A stretch of DNA of 64,000 nt from a virus (IMGVR_UViG_3300043172_000501:1-64000), one strand, 5' to 3'. Counted from the first letter of the stretch, positions 42,477 to 49,956 are shown. Notes: generated by a model not told the origin, from the letters alone. Program-made: numbers and translations.

Positions 42477-42747
42477 ATATACCAGGGAAGAATGTGTTCA
42501 TTGCGGAGAGCCAGGACCAGATTACGATGAGGAATTATGTCTTATGTGCTGGGAAAAATATACAGGGGAACAATTCTGCAGAACCGTCCTTAACTTCCAA
42601 CCAATGGAAGAGTTCTGGGTTTGGGATAAAAGAATCAAAGAAGAAGAAGCAGAAAATTTGCGGATTAAAGCCTTCAATCAAAATCAATTGCTCTTGCCAT
42701 ATATCAGAGGTAAAGGGTTAGAATTGTTAATAAATAAACATTTGTAG
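42466..42747 (+). CDS. Small zinc-knuckle protein (93 aa)
   Basis: CVHCGEPGPDYDEELCLMC (residues about 8-26) is a compact treble-clef or knuckle pattern. The rest is helical. Function unknown. Confidence 0.6.
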   Translation: MISKYTREECVHCGEPGPDYDEELCLMCWEKYTGEQFCRTVLNFQPMEEFWVWDKRIKEEEAENLRIKAFNQNQLLLPYIRGKGLELLINKHL

Positions 42748-42799
42748 TCAGGTCTGACTGCAATCATATATCTGGCTGAGAAAGCGAAAGGATGTTACT

Positions 42800-42826
42800 A
42801 TGAATAGTAAAATTAGAACACCATGA
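42800..42826 (+). CDS. Possible 8-codon leader ORF
   Basis: ATG AAT AGT AAA ATT AGA ACA CCA TGA, with its stop overlapping the start of the next gene (CCATGAG) and AAAGG about 9 bp upstream. It could couple translation, but an overlapping 3-codon ATG at 42792 makes this uncertain. Confidence 0.25.
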   Translation: MNSKIRTP

Positions 42827-43050
42827 GTTGGGGCGAGAGAAGCTGTATCCGGCTACACGACAAGGATAGAACGTGCAAAGTAGAAATGGGAAGATGCAAC
42901 GTTAATTGCCCTCTTTATATCTGGGATAAAAAAACCACACCAGATAGTTCTAAGTGGGCGCCAGAAGATAAAGTAAAAAACTTAAGAGCATTAAATGCTC
43001 CAACAACAAACCAGAAGAAACGCGCAAGAAGAAAGAGGAAGTCAAAATGA
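42823..43050 (+). CDS. Small Cys-containing basic protein (75 aa)
   Basis: CIRLHDKDRTCKVEMGRCNV followed by NCPLYIW gives four cysteines; the C-terminus is strongly basic (KKRARRKRKSK), suggesting nucleic-acid contact. ATGA coupling to the next gene. Function unknown. Confidence 0.55.
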   Translation: MSWGERSCIRLHDKDRTCKVEMGRCNVNCPLYIWDKKTTPDSSKWAPEDKVKNLRALNAPTTNQKKRARRKRKSK

Positions 43051-43439
43051 GCGATAAGACAATAAAAGAAACAACACTTTTAAAAGACTTAGAAGCCATG
43101 GGAGCAGAATCATTAAATCCTGAAAGCTACGGCGAATTAATAACGATAATAGAAGAGCTAAAGCAGGCTCGTCATCTTGACTTGAAAGTATATTTCAATG
43201 AATCAGAATACTTTATTGCTACCAGCGTTGAAGAAGCAACAGGTCTTTGTATTATATCATTCGGAAGTGATTATCACACTGAAGACAATTGCCCATTTAA
43301 AGCACTTCCTCCGGAACATAAAATGGGAATAATGGTTAAAGACGGAAAAGTTTCAGATGGCGGTACCAATACTGAAAAGACCTGTGCCGAATGGATTAAG
43401 TTCCATGGACCAGGTTACTTAGCATCAGTGGAGTTCTAG
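43047..43439 (+). CDS. Hypothetical protein (130 aa)
   Basis: Alpha/beta protein with FNESEYFIATSVEEATGLCI and EDNCPFKALPPEHKMG. No recognised domain. Its stop overlaps the GTG start of the next gene. Function unknown. Confidence 0.55.
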   Translation: MSDKTIKETTLLKDLEAMGAESLNPESYGELITIIEELKQARHLDLKVYFNESEYFIATSVEEATGLCIISFGSDYHTEDNCPFKALPPEHKMGIMVKDGKVSDGGTNTEKTCAEWIKFHGPGYLASVEF

Positions 43440-43858
43440 TGGAGCAACTAGAAAACATAGGACGAGGTAACGACTTTCCCCAAGAACTAATAGATCTCGG
43501 GAGAGATTTCATAGAAGACGGCAAATGGTCAGAATATTTTCAAAAGAGAAACGATTCAGCAATGTTTGATTATTACAACGACAGATACCACACAAAAAAA
43601 GCAGAATACAAAGAGAGAAGCCAAATGAGAACATTAACAAAAGAAGATTTTATCGCCGTTGACGAAGGACCTTGTTATGAAGACACTGAAATCTTTGTGA
43701 ATGAAATAACAGACCACGGGGAATGGCAAATAAAATCTGATTTTTCGGGCAATCTTTTTTATTCAATCAAGCAAGATGACTTTATCAGTGAGAAACCATT
43801 AGGAATACAAATCCTAAAACTAAAAGCTATACCTAAGCTAGGAGGAACTAAAAAATGA
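43439..43858 (+). CDS. Acidic hypothetical protein, GTG start (139 aa)
   Basis: The GTG at 43439 overlaps the preceding TAG and has GTGGAG upstream. Contains repeated acidic/aromatic segments (FDYYNDRYHTKKAEYKERS). Function not recognised. Confidence 0.55.
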   Translation: MEQLENIGRGNDFPQELIDLGRDFIEDGKWSEYFQKRNDSAMFDYYNDRYHTKKAEYKERSQMRTLTKEDFIAVDEGPCYEDTEIFVNEITDHGEWQIKSDFSGNLFYSIKQDDFISEKPLGIQILKLKAIPKLGGTKK

Positions 43859-44355
43859 AATCATTTATAAAATATTTATCAGAACTATCATGGGTAGGTT
43901 GGCTCAACATGATTTTAATTCAGTGGTTCTTTATACGAATAGCTTATCATATTGATGAAGAAGGTGGCAGAAAGTATGATTTCTTTATCATAGGGCTAGT
44001 AATTCCACTGACAGGCTGGTGGTCAGACTACATTAAACTAAGACTTCCTTGGGGAGAAGAGTCAAGATCAAAATCAGAAGCAATAAATCTAGTAATAAAA
44101 GAACGAGAACATCAAATAGAAAAAGGGTGGTCACGTGTTCATGACGAACAGCACCATTTTGGGGAACTTTCTGTTAGGTCTGCGGAATTGGCAGTTGAAT
44201 TCACAGACGAAAGAGTTAGCAGTAATTATCACAGTTCTGACGCATGGGGACTAGTAGCTAAACACAAAGATAACAGGGTTAAATCGCTGACAATAGCTGC
44301 AGCACTTTTAATTGCAGAGCTTGAAAGAGAATTGTCACGTGAGGATTCTAAATGA
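43855..44355 (+). CDS. Membrane-anchored NTP-pyrophosphohydrolase-like protein
   Basis: 166 residues. Two hydrophobic segments in the first 65 residues (VGWLNMILIQWFFIRIAY and FFIIGLVIPLTGWW). The C-terminal half reads KEREHQIEKGWSRVHDEQHHFGEL, the signature of a phage family related to MazG-type dNTP pyrophosphohydrolases (ER..QI.KGW...HD..H..GEL). Fusion of this domain to a membrane anchor is unusual. Activity is inferred. Confidence 0.55.
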   Translation: MKSFIKYLSELSWVGWLNMILIQWFFIRIAYHIDEEGGRKYDFFIIGLVIPLTGWWSDYIKLRLPWGEESRSKSEAINLVIKEREHQIEKGWSRVHDEQHHFGELSVRSAELAVEFTDERVSSNYHSSDAWGLVAKHKDNRVKSLTIAAALLIAELERELSREDSK

Positions 44356-44651
44356 TTACTTTATTACTGTCGATATTAACAGGAGTACTCGGTTACATTT
44401 CATCGGAGATAATAAAAAAGAAATTTCCCTGGGGGAATAAGTCGAAAGACATTAAGTATAAAGATGGGGATGTACTAATAGTCCAAGATAAAGACGACAA
44501 CCCCTATGTGTATTCAGGGTTTGCAAAAAAAGGTGTACTCTATACATTTTTTGACAATGAAAAGAAAGTAGTATTTAGTCGTGCCGAAGGGTTACAATAT
44601 GTAACAATTCTCCGCAATACAGGCTATAATGTTTTTGAGGAACACAAATGA
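44352..44651 (+). CDS. Small single-pass membrane protein (99 aa)
   Basis: N-terminal membrane segment (ITLLLSILTGVLGYISSEII) followed by KKKFPWGNKSK, similar to the PWGEESRSK after the anchor of the preceding protein. Beta-rich remainder. ATGA coupling on both sides. Function unknown. Confidence 0.55.
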   Translation: MITLLLSILTGVLGYISSEIIKKKFPWGNKSKDIKYKDGDVLIVQDKDDNPYVYSGFAKKGVLYTFFDNEKKVVFSRAEGLQYVTILRNTGYNVFEEHK

Positions 44652-44767
44652 TAAGATTTAAGTTTGTAGCAATAGACCACAGGTTTAAGATAATTGACAG
44701 ATTTAGATTAGCGATGCTTGATTATCAAATGCGTAAAGTTACCCAGTACATAATTGAAACGTACTAG
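44648..44767 (+). CDS. 39-residue small protein
   Basis: ATGATA overlap with the preceding gene. Basic and aromatic (FKFVAIDHRFKIIDRFRL). Function unknown. Confidence 0.4.
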   Translation: MIRFKFVAIDHRFKIIDRFRLAMLDYQMRKVTQYIIETY

Positions 44768-44777
44768 AAAGGTCAAA

Positions 44778-44984
44778 ATGAATCATAAGGTTAGAGCTAA
44801 TCGTAAGCGGAAAAAGAAGCTAGGTGTAATGATAGATTCAAGGCAACTAGAAAAAACGATGCGCGATAATAACTTAATGATGACACTGAGCTTCGTAGCA
44901 AAGATGACAGGATTACCGAGAGAACTAGTATTTAGAATATATAAGCTTGGAAAAGAGATGGGTTTAATAGAAAGGTCACAATGA
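44778..44984 (+). CDS. Small basic protein, possible winged helix (68 aa)
   Basis: The ATG at 44778 after AAAGGTCAAA is chosen. A basic N-terminus (KVRANRKRKKK) is followed by a helical SFVAKMTGLPRELVFRIYKL segment resembling a helix-turn-helix. Possibly DNA-binding. Confidence 0.5.
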   Translation: MNHKVRANRKRKKKLGVMIDSRQLEKTMRDNNLMMTLSFVAKMTGLPRELVFRIYKLGKEMGLIERSQ

Positions 44985-45280
44985 GCGTTTTACACTTAAC
45001 ACTTAAAAAGAAGTGGTTTGATATGATTCTATCAGGCATCAAGTTTGAAGAGTACCGGGAGATAAAACCTTACTGGACAAAAAGACTCGAAGGAAAGAAG
45101 TTTGGATTTATCAAGTTCACCAACGGATACGGAGACAAACGCCCAGCTTTCTATATTAAATACAATGGGTACAAAAAGACCAGAGGATTGCCAGAGTGGG
45201 GAGCAGAACCAGGAAAGATTTATTACGTTATTTGTTTTGGAAGAATATTAAGAACAGAAAACATTACGGAGGTTAAATGA
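44981..45280 (+). CDS. ASCH-domain (PUA-like) protein
   Basis: 99 residues. VLHLTLKKKWFDMILSG, FEEYREIKPYWTKRL and FTNGYGDKRPAF match ASCH domains, which bind RNA or nucleotides and in some cases hydrolyse modified cytidines. It is the main recognisable domain in this run of small genes. Coupled on both sides by ATGA. Confidence 0.75.
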   Translation: MSVLHLTLKKKWFDMILSGIKFEEYREIKPYWTKRLEGKKFGFIKFTNGYGDKRPAFYIKYNGYKKTRGLPEWGAEPGKIYYVICFGRILRTENITEVK

Positions 45281-45621
45281 CTAAAGAAGAATACGAAAAC
45301 CAATTAAAACAAAACGCTAAACAGCATGTATTAGCAGACCAGAAAGCTTTAAGGGATTATTTAAATTCTATTCATACTGTCTACGCACCAGGAACTATCC
45401 TTCAGGATACTAACATGGAAGTTTTCGGGAGAGTAATTAAGCATCAATACTCCATCGGTTTCTTTAGTCGAAGCCCAGTTATCATTTACAGATGTAGACA
45501 GTTAACCAAAAATCTAAAAAATCGGGTTAACTATGAAGAAGTGCATATCAGTACTGATGACCTTAAATTGATTGAAGAAGACGAGAGTACCAAAGAGGCA
45601 ACAAATGAAAACAGAATTTGA
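45277..45621 (+). CDS. Hypothetical protein (114 aa)
   Basis: Helical N-terminus, then beta-rich GTILQDTNMEVFGRVIKHQ, possibly a small SH3-like barrel. Overlaps the next gene by 17 bp. Function unknown. Confidence 0.5.
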   Translation: MTKEEYENQLKQNAKQHVLADQKALRDYLNSIHTVYAPGTILQDTNMEVFGRVIKHQYSIGFFSRSPVIIYRCRQLTKNLKNRVNYEEVHISTDDLKLIEEDESTKEATNENRI

Positions 45622-45805
45622 CAGAATAACCGATACAGGGTTCGCAATGACTTTTCAGGGTTGCAGATATGTAATCCCTTTTAATGGTCAAGTTTTTACA
45701 AAAGACGGAGAAGTAACAGATAGAAGAACGCTTTCAACATTAAAAGAAGAGATAAAAAAGCAGGCTGAGTTAATCCTTGCTATAACTAATAATATCACAG
45801 AATAA
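45605..45805 (+). CDS. Small hypothetical protein (66 aa)
   Basis: The ATG at 45605 follows AGAGGCAACAA and is favoured over an in-frame ATG at 45572. Short beta hairpin region (FAMTFQGCRYVIPFNGQVF) then a helix. Function unknown. Confidence 0.5.
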   Translation: MKTEFDRITDTGFAMTFQGCRYVIPFNGQVFTKDGEVTDRRTLSTLKEEIKKQAELILAITNNITE

Positions 45806-45818
45806 AAAAGGGGACAAA

Positions 45819-46199
45819 ATGACCGATGTAACAACCAAAACAAAAGAAACGAGAGAAGAAGTGAATCAAGTTTTCTATCTTCGCGAAGAGGCTAAACGTT
45901 TATCTCATCTAATTGCTGAACAATCCGAAACCATAAAAGATTTAAAGAGTGAGAAGTTCAAACGTTTTAATAATGAAGAATGCTGGATGTATCAAGATGA
46001 CGAGGATGATAAATTAGAAGAACTTGTTTGCCCAGTAGTAATTAGTGCCACTGATTTGATTGCACTAATCAACAAAGGTAAAGAAGTTGATAAAAAGTTA
46101 GAGAACCACAAACATATGACCGTAGGATTATGGACTACAGACAAGCCAGATATGATTCCTGCTGACATTAAAGAGAAATACTTTTGGGAAATTAAATAA
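45819..46199 (+). CDS. Acidic coiled-coil-like hypothetical protein (126 aa)
   Basis: Charged helical N-terminal half (REEVNQVFYLREEAKRLSH) and an acidic segment (YQDDEDDKLEEL). No motif recognised. Confidence 0.55.
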   Translation: MTDVTTKTKETREEVNQVFYLREEAKRLSHLIAEQSETIKDLKSEKFKRFNNEECWMYQDDEDDKLEELVCPVVISATDLIALINKGKEVDKKLENHKHMTVGLWTTDKPDMIPADIKEKYFWEIK

Positions 46200-46220
46200 T
46201 CAGGAAAGACCAGGTAAAGT

Positions 46221-46535
46221 ATGGAAATTGATGAAGAAGAAGACAATATTGTCCGCCCCAAATTTGGCAAAATAGCTTTAGAGATAACTAAACGTCCAGT
46301 AGGGGCATGTCATCATTCAAGAATTACCGTAAACCCCGAACTAAGAAAAATTGAATGTTCTGAATGTTCTGAAATATTAGACCCTATCCATGTTATTTTA
46401 GAATACGCCAAGAAAGAACGCAGGTTCCAATTTAGAAGAGACGTAATGAGTAATCTTGAAAAGAGTATAAAAGCACTTAAAGAAGAAGAAAAAAAAGTTA
46501 AATCAAGACTAAGATACCAGAAGAACAAGAGGTAA
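46221..46535 (+). CDS. Small Cys/His knuckle protein with C-terminal coil (104 aa)
   Basis: ACHHSRITV ... KIECSECSEILDP gives a C-H-H ... C-x2-C type zinc site; the C-terminus is a basic coil (SIKALKEEEKKVKSRLRY). The leader is CAGGTAAAGT before ATG, a recurring start cassette here. Function unknown. Confidence 0.6.
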   Translation: MEIDEEEDNIVRPKFGKIALEITKRPVGACHHSRITVNPELRKIECSECSEILDPIHVILEYAKKERRFQFRRDVMSNLEKSIKALKEEEKKVKSRLRYQKNKR

Positions 46536-46538
46536 AGT

Positions 46539-46796
46539 ATGAGATTAGAATCAGAATTTGAAATCGGTGACGTGGTTAAAGCAAATCATCCGTTCCTTAA
46601 TGCCGATGAATACATGGTAACAGCCTTTCAGTACTCACATGAAAAGTGGGGTTTCCTAGGAACCAGCGCTAATACCTTCTATTACTCACTTTATCCTATC
46701 AGCGGAGATGGCGGAAGTGGAGGGACAGTGGAGAGTAATCTAAAATTCATTAGAAAAGGCACAGAAGAAGAACAAAGCTGGGTAAGTAGACTATAA
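46539..46796 (+). CDS. Small hypothetical protein (85 aa)
   Basis: Beta-rich (FEIGDVVKANHPFLNADEYM), likely a small SH3-like barrel. AGAGGTAAAGT precedes the ATG. Function unknown. Confidence 0.5.
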   Translation: MRLESEFEIGDVVKANHPFLNADEYMVTAFQYSHEKWGFLGTSANTFYYSLYPISGDGGSGGTVESNLKFIRKGTEEEQSWVSRL

Positions 46797-46817
46797 CCAG
46801 AACAGACGAGGTAAAGA

Positions 46818-47120
46818 ATGACAAAGGTAAAGATAGAAATAGATGTCGAGTTTGAAATAGGAGAAACAGCCTTTTTCGCAAATGAGAATAATATAACAAT
46901 GGAAGAAGAAGTTATAGAAAAAGTCATAACGGACATTTGGGTTAAAAAGGATATAGGACTAGACTCAATCGAAGTAACATATTTCTTTGAACCATGTGAA
47001 AGTGCTTACGGAAATACTACACAGTCACATGCCTACAGGACGAGGGAATTAGCACAACAATCACTTGATGATGGAAGCGCATGGGGACAAGGAGCAGACG
47101 AGGTAACTGATGGCAACTAA
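46818..47120 (+). CDS. Hypothetical protein (100 aa)
   Basis: Beta-rich acidic protein (VKIEIDVEFEIGETAFFANE). It ends EVTDGN, the same tail as the next gene, because both gene ends lie in a duplicated junction (47100-47120). Function unknown. Confidence 0.5.
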   Translation: MTKVKIEIDVEFEIGETAFFANENNITMEEEVIEKVITDIWVKKDIGLDSIEVTYFFEPCESAYGNTTQSHAYRTRELAQQSLDDGSAWGQGADEVTDGN

Positions 47121-47532
47121 AGAAATAAAAGAAAAATGGGCATATAGTGACGACGGGGAATTATTCAGCAATCAGTGTGACTCAAAAGAAGAAGCGATAG
47201 AAGAGTTAAAAGCTGAAGATTACGAACATGGTTATGTGGCGAGAGTTGTAGGAATAAGTCGTGAAGACCTAATTGATAATTCATTGGACATCAATTCACT
47301 ATTTGAAAACATGCAAGAACAGCTTTACGATATTGCAGGAGAAGCTGCCGAGTGTTTCGATTATTCCCCGTGTTGGAACAGAGAAAAAAGAACAGAAGCA
47401 GAAAACAAGCTACAAGCAGACCTGACAAAACTAATCTATGAATTTATGAAAGAACAAGAAATAGAACTAAACTGTTACAGGGTTGCAGACGTTGAACCAG
47501 TAGACATGGGTGAGGTAACTGATGGTAACTAA
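47110..47532 (+). CDS. Acidic hypothetical protein (140 aa)
   Basis: Acidic, mostly helical protein with DYSPCWNREKRTEAENKLQA. Begins and ends in copies of the GAGGTAACTGATGG(C/T)AACTAA junction. Function unknown. Confidence 0.5.
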   Translation: MATKEIKEKWAYSDDGELFSNQCDSKEEAIEELKAEDYEHGYVARVVGISREDLIDNSLDINSLFENMQEQLYDIAGEAAECFDYSPCWNREKRTEAENKLQADLTKLIYEFMKEQEIELNCYRVADVEPVDMGEVTDGN

Positions 47533-48235
47533 AAAGAAATCAGTATCAAAAAAGAAGCCCAAGAAACGTGGCGCACCATCCAGACCAACAGGAAGAGCCC
47601 CAGCAAATAAGACAATTGCTCCTGCTACTGATAAGATATTCAAAGAGAAAGTTGCTAAAGAAAAGAAGAAGGAAGAAAATCGCAAGGCGAAAGGTTTAGG
47701 TCCTACAAAAGAGATCCCGGGCATGATCTCAATAGAGAAGTACAATGCGATGTATCAAGCATATACTGAACGGCAATCCATAAGCCATGTAGCGAAAGTG
47801 TGCTCAGTCAACGCGACTACAGCAAAGAAGTATGTTGAGAAAGGCGACCCCAAGAGAAACCTGCGACCGTTGAAAGACCGATACTCATCAGTGATAGTGA
47901 ATGCTCAACAAAAACAAGACTATACACTCGCAACATTAAGAGGAGAAGTTCTTGCAGCATCCCGTGTATTCCTCCACAGGGTCGCCATGAGAATCAAAAC
48001 ACTTGACCCTGATGACTTGAGCCCCGACGCAATCGGGAAGCATTTAAAGGACATTCAGGTGACAGCAGAGAGATGCTTAGGAGTATCTGATGCTACGATA
48101 ACCGTCAAACAAGAGAGTAGATATGCTGATTGGTCAGAGGAAGAATTACTTAATTTCTTTAAAACCGGCGTTACACCTGAACATGACAGGTCAGTGGCTC
48201 CTATCTCATCGGCTCAGATGTCATCGAAGGAGTAG
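47522..48235 (+). CDS. Helix-turn-helix protein, possible small terminase or regulator
   Basis: 237 residues. A basic, disordered N-terminus (about 60 residues) precedes MYQAYTERQSISHVAKVCSVNATTAKKYVEKGDP, a resolvase-like helix-turn-helix. The C-terminal half is helical (VFLHRVAMRIKTLDPDDLSP). Small terminase subunits share this layout, but the large terminase gene is 9 kb away, so a regulatory role is equally possible. Confidence 0.5.
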   Translation: MVTKKKSVSKKKPKKRGAPSRPTGRAPANKTIAPATDKIFKEKVAKEKKKEENRKAKGLGPTKEIPGMISIEKYNAMYQAYTERQSISHVAKVCSVNATTAKKYVEKGDPKRNLRPLKDRYSSVIVNAQQKQDYTLATLRGEVLAASRVFLHRVAMRIKTLDPDDLSPDAIGKHLKDIQVTAERCLGVSDATITVKQESRYADWSEEELLNFFKTGVTPEHDRSVAPISSAQMSSKE

Positions 48236-48237
48236 AT

Positions 48238-48525
48238 ATGATTAAGATATATTGCGATGTAGAAAAAGGAAAAGGATTATCAATACTCAAGAAGCTTGAA
48301 GAAGCCAGTGCAGTAAAAACAACTAATGGTTACATGCCGACGAGCCTTACAGTGGCTTCATACATGACAAGTATTTGCTTTGAAGATAGGGCAGACGGTT
48401 TTGGTTCTAGAATGGGCTGGGCAGATCATGACAGTAAATATTTTAAACAGAATAAATATACGAAGGTTACACCAGAAGAGCTGGCTACCATTGCATCAAT
48501 TGCTTGTCCGGTCACTAAAACCTAA
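48238..48525 (+). CDS. Small hypothetical protein (95 aa)
   Basis: Alpha/beta protein (MIKIYCDVEKGKGLSILKKL) with ADGFGSRMGWADHD. No motif recognised. Last gene before the 48526-48830 regulatory region. Confidence 0.5.
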   Translation: MIKIYCDVEKGKGLSILKKLEEASAVKTTNGYMPTSLTVASYMTSICFEDRADGFGSRMGWADHDSKYFKQNKYTKVTPEELATIASIACPVTKT

Positions 48526-48588
48526 CCGTTACCTAAACCGTTTACTTTTTAAAGGGTAATAAAAAAACAAACCGTTACCCTAACCGTT
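48524..48588 (+). repeat. Four direct AACCGTT repeats in two 12-bp-spaced pairs
   Basis: AACCGTT begins at 48524, 48536, 48570 and 48582. Each pair has a 12-bp period and the pairs are 46 bp apart. An AT-rich stretch lies between them. The arrangement looks like iterons or a cooperative regulator site upstream of the promoter at 48630. Confidence 0.6.
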
Positions 48589-48609
48589 AAAACTAATTCC
48601 CTAATCAGT

Positions 48610-48618
48610 CCTGTCCAG
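48610..48618 (+). promoter_or_regulatory. CCTGTCCAG upstream element (copy 2)
   Basis: Identical to 36047-36055 and again exactly 11 bp before the -35 box. Confidence 0.4.
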
Positions 48619-48629
48619 AAACAAATTAC

Positions 48630-48658
48630 TTGAATTAAACCCTACTAGCCTTTATAAT
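48630..48658 (+). promoter_or_regulatory. Sigma70-type promoter TTGAAT-N17-TATAAT
   Basis: TTGAAT (48630-48635), 17-bp spacer, TATAAT (48653-48658). The predicted transcript would start near 48665 and carry the leader ORF and the tRNA-like minihelix. Confidence 0.7.
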
Positions 48659-48712
48659 AAAGGTAGAGATTAGATACAGATTAGAACAGACCATTAACCA
48701 AAGGAGTACATT

Positions 48713-48733
48713 ATGTACAGATTGACCACCTAA
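48713..48733 (+). CDS. Six-codon leader ORF
   Basis: ATG TAC AGA TTG ACC ACC TAA with AAGGAG 6 bp upstream of the ATG. The last base of the stop codon is the first base of the tRNA-like acceptor stem at 48733. A translated leader here would control exposure of that fold. No other evidence for translation. Confidence 0.4.
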   Translation: MYRLTT

Positions 48734-48776
48734 AGCGGTTTGGTAACTAGTGAGGGTTCAATTCCTTCACCGCTTA
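48733..48776 (+). ncRNA. tRNA-like minihelix: acceptor stem plus T arm, no anticodon arm
   Basis: AAGCGGT (48733-48739) pairs perfectly with ACCGCTT (48769-48775), a 7-bp acceptor stem. It is contiguous with a 5-bp T stem GAGGG/CCTTC (48752-48756 with 48764-48768, one G-U) and a canonical 7-nt T loop TTCAATT. The 12-nt linker (TTGGTAACTAGT) resembles a D loop without a stem. A discriminator-like A follows. There is no room for an anticodon arm and no encoded CCA. The geometry matches the minimal substrate of RNase P. Confidence 0.7.
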
Positions 48777-48830
48777 TTGAGCAGATAATTAAACAGTTCA
48801 CCCGCCCGTGGGGAGAGTTAAGAAAGGCTA

Positions 48831-49205
48831 ATGATTATGGGGAGTAAGAAAATAGAGAAAACGAAATATTATCCATTCGATAACGAGAAGCACTTAGTCG
48901 ACTGTCGTTATATGGAAGTCAAAACTAATTCCGACGCACTAATGAAGACTATGGCTAAGTGGCATCCTCTTGCAAAAGACAGAGGCTATGGCTCATGTGG
49001 CTGTTGCAAACGATGGAAAAGGCCGATGATTAGCCAGTTAATTCGGTGTAACAAGTGCCCCATTGTGATAATTGAAAACGGTATCAGATCAACATGCCAC
49101 GACAGTGTACACCCATATCAAATATGGATTAGAATAGTAGAAAAAGAGAACGAATGCGAAGACAAGATATTTAACCTAGCTCTAACCGCCTGGGAGAAAT
49201 TATAA
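48831..49205 (+). CDS. Cys-rich zinc-binding-like protein (124 aa)
   Basis: YGSCGCCKRWKRP ... IRCNKCPIVI ... STCHDSVH gives at least six Cys/His candidates for zinc. AAGAAAGG precedes the start; an ATG at 48837 is an alternative. First gene after the leader/minihelix region. Function unknown. Confidence 0.6.
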   Translation: MIMGSKKIEKTKYYPFDNEKHLVDCRYMEVKTNSDALMKTMAKWHPLAKDRGYGSCGCCKRWKRPMISQLIRCNKCPIVIIENGIRSTCHDSVHPYQIWIRIVEKENECEDKIFNLALTAWEKL

Positions 49206-49360
49206 TGAGATCTGAAAAAAAACCAGTACCAAAAAGAACAAGGTTCCTAAGCTTGAAGATTCCAGACCGCAACCAGCCTGAGTTCTATGATGAGATGGTT
49301 AAACTATTTCTCGTTGTCGAGTTTACGATATTTGTCATAACGCTCATTTCACATTTATAA
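49205..49360 (+). CDS. 51-residue tail-anchored membrane protein
   Basis: The ATG overlaps the preceding stop (TAATG). C-terminal hydrophobic segment LFLVVEFTIFVITLISHL. Function unknown. Confidence 0.5.
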   Translation: MRSEKKPVPKRTRFLSLKIPDRNQPEFYDEMVKLFLVVEFTIFVITLISHL

Positions 49361-49369
49361 GGAAACACC

Positions 49370-49798
49370 ATGAGTATAGATAAAGAAGTACTAGCATCAA
49401 TTAAAAAAGACGGCTTTCATGTTAAGTGTGACAAAGAGAACAACACGCCAGAAGACCAGGCAGAAGGAAGAATAATTGCAGAAGTGATAATGCCTCTAAA
49501 ACCTAATGATAATTACGTCAAAGAGTTCTGGATACGATGGAAACATGATAACGACCCTGAGTATCTAGGACCAACAGCAGAGAATATTGAAAAAGCTTTT
49601 GAGATGTTCTGCCATTATGTAATACCTGCCAGTACCCATGGGATAATGGTCGCTTTGTCACGAGCGCCTCAAGAAGGACCACTTCTTACAATGGCAAAGA
49701 GGGCTATCAAAAAGATAATTTCTAAAAGACCTCTCGGGGCTGTTATCGGTGGCTCTGAATACGCGAGAGATCTAATCAAAAGATTTATAGGAGAATAA
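49370..49798 (+). CDS. Hypothetical protein (142 aa)
   Basis: AAGGAAACACC precedes the ATG. Alpha/beta product (GRIIAEVIMPLKPNDNYVKE ...) with a basic C-terminus. No motif recognised. Confidence 0.55.
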   Translation: MSIDKEVLASIKKDGFHVKCDKENNTPEDQAEGRIIAEVIMPLKPNDNYVKEFWIRWKHDNDPEYLGPTAENIEKAFEMFCHYVIPASTHGIMVALSRAPQEGPLLTMAKRAIKKIISKRPLGAVIGGSEYARDLIKRFIGE

Positions 49799-49800
49799 TC

Positions 49801-49956
49801 ATGGAACTATTTATCGGGTTAGTAGTGGGCTTATTCTGTGGCAGCATTCTCGTCAACATGTCGTGGAAGGCTACAATAAAATTCAACGCCGAGACTAACT
49901 GCGATTTATTAGTCGACGGGGAAAAATATAAAGTTAAGCTCAAGGAGAAGTACTGA
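49801..49956 (+). CDS. 51-residue membrane-anchored small protein
   Basis: N-terminal hydrophobic segment ELFIGLVVGLFCGSILVNM, then a short beta-rich tail. GGAG before the ATG. Function unknown. Confidence 0.55.
   Translation: MELFIGLVVGLFCGSILVNMSWKATIKFNAETNCDLLVDGEKYKVKLKEKY

Noticed and set aside
47522-48235. Firm call as small terminase subunit
   Set aside because: Only a helix-turn-helix and helical tail are visible and the large terminase gene is 9 kb downstream; kept as one of two options.
48703-48776. A complete canonical tRNA gene ending at 48776
   Set aside because: The 5' partner of the acceptor stem is at 48733, leaving only 12 nt before the T arm. No anticodon arm can be folded, and the sequence 70 nt upstream does not pair with the 3' strand.
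48733-48776. attP core carrying a tRNA 3' end
   Set aside because: No integrase or excisionase was recognised, and both strands of the acceptor stem are present, which an attP fragment would not need. It remains possible if an integrase lies outside the window.
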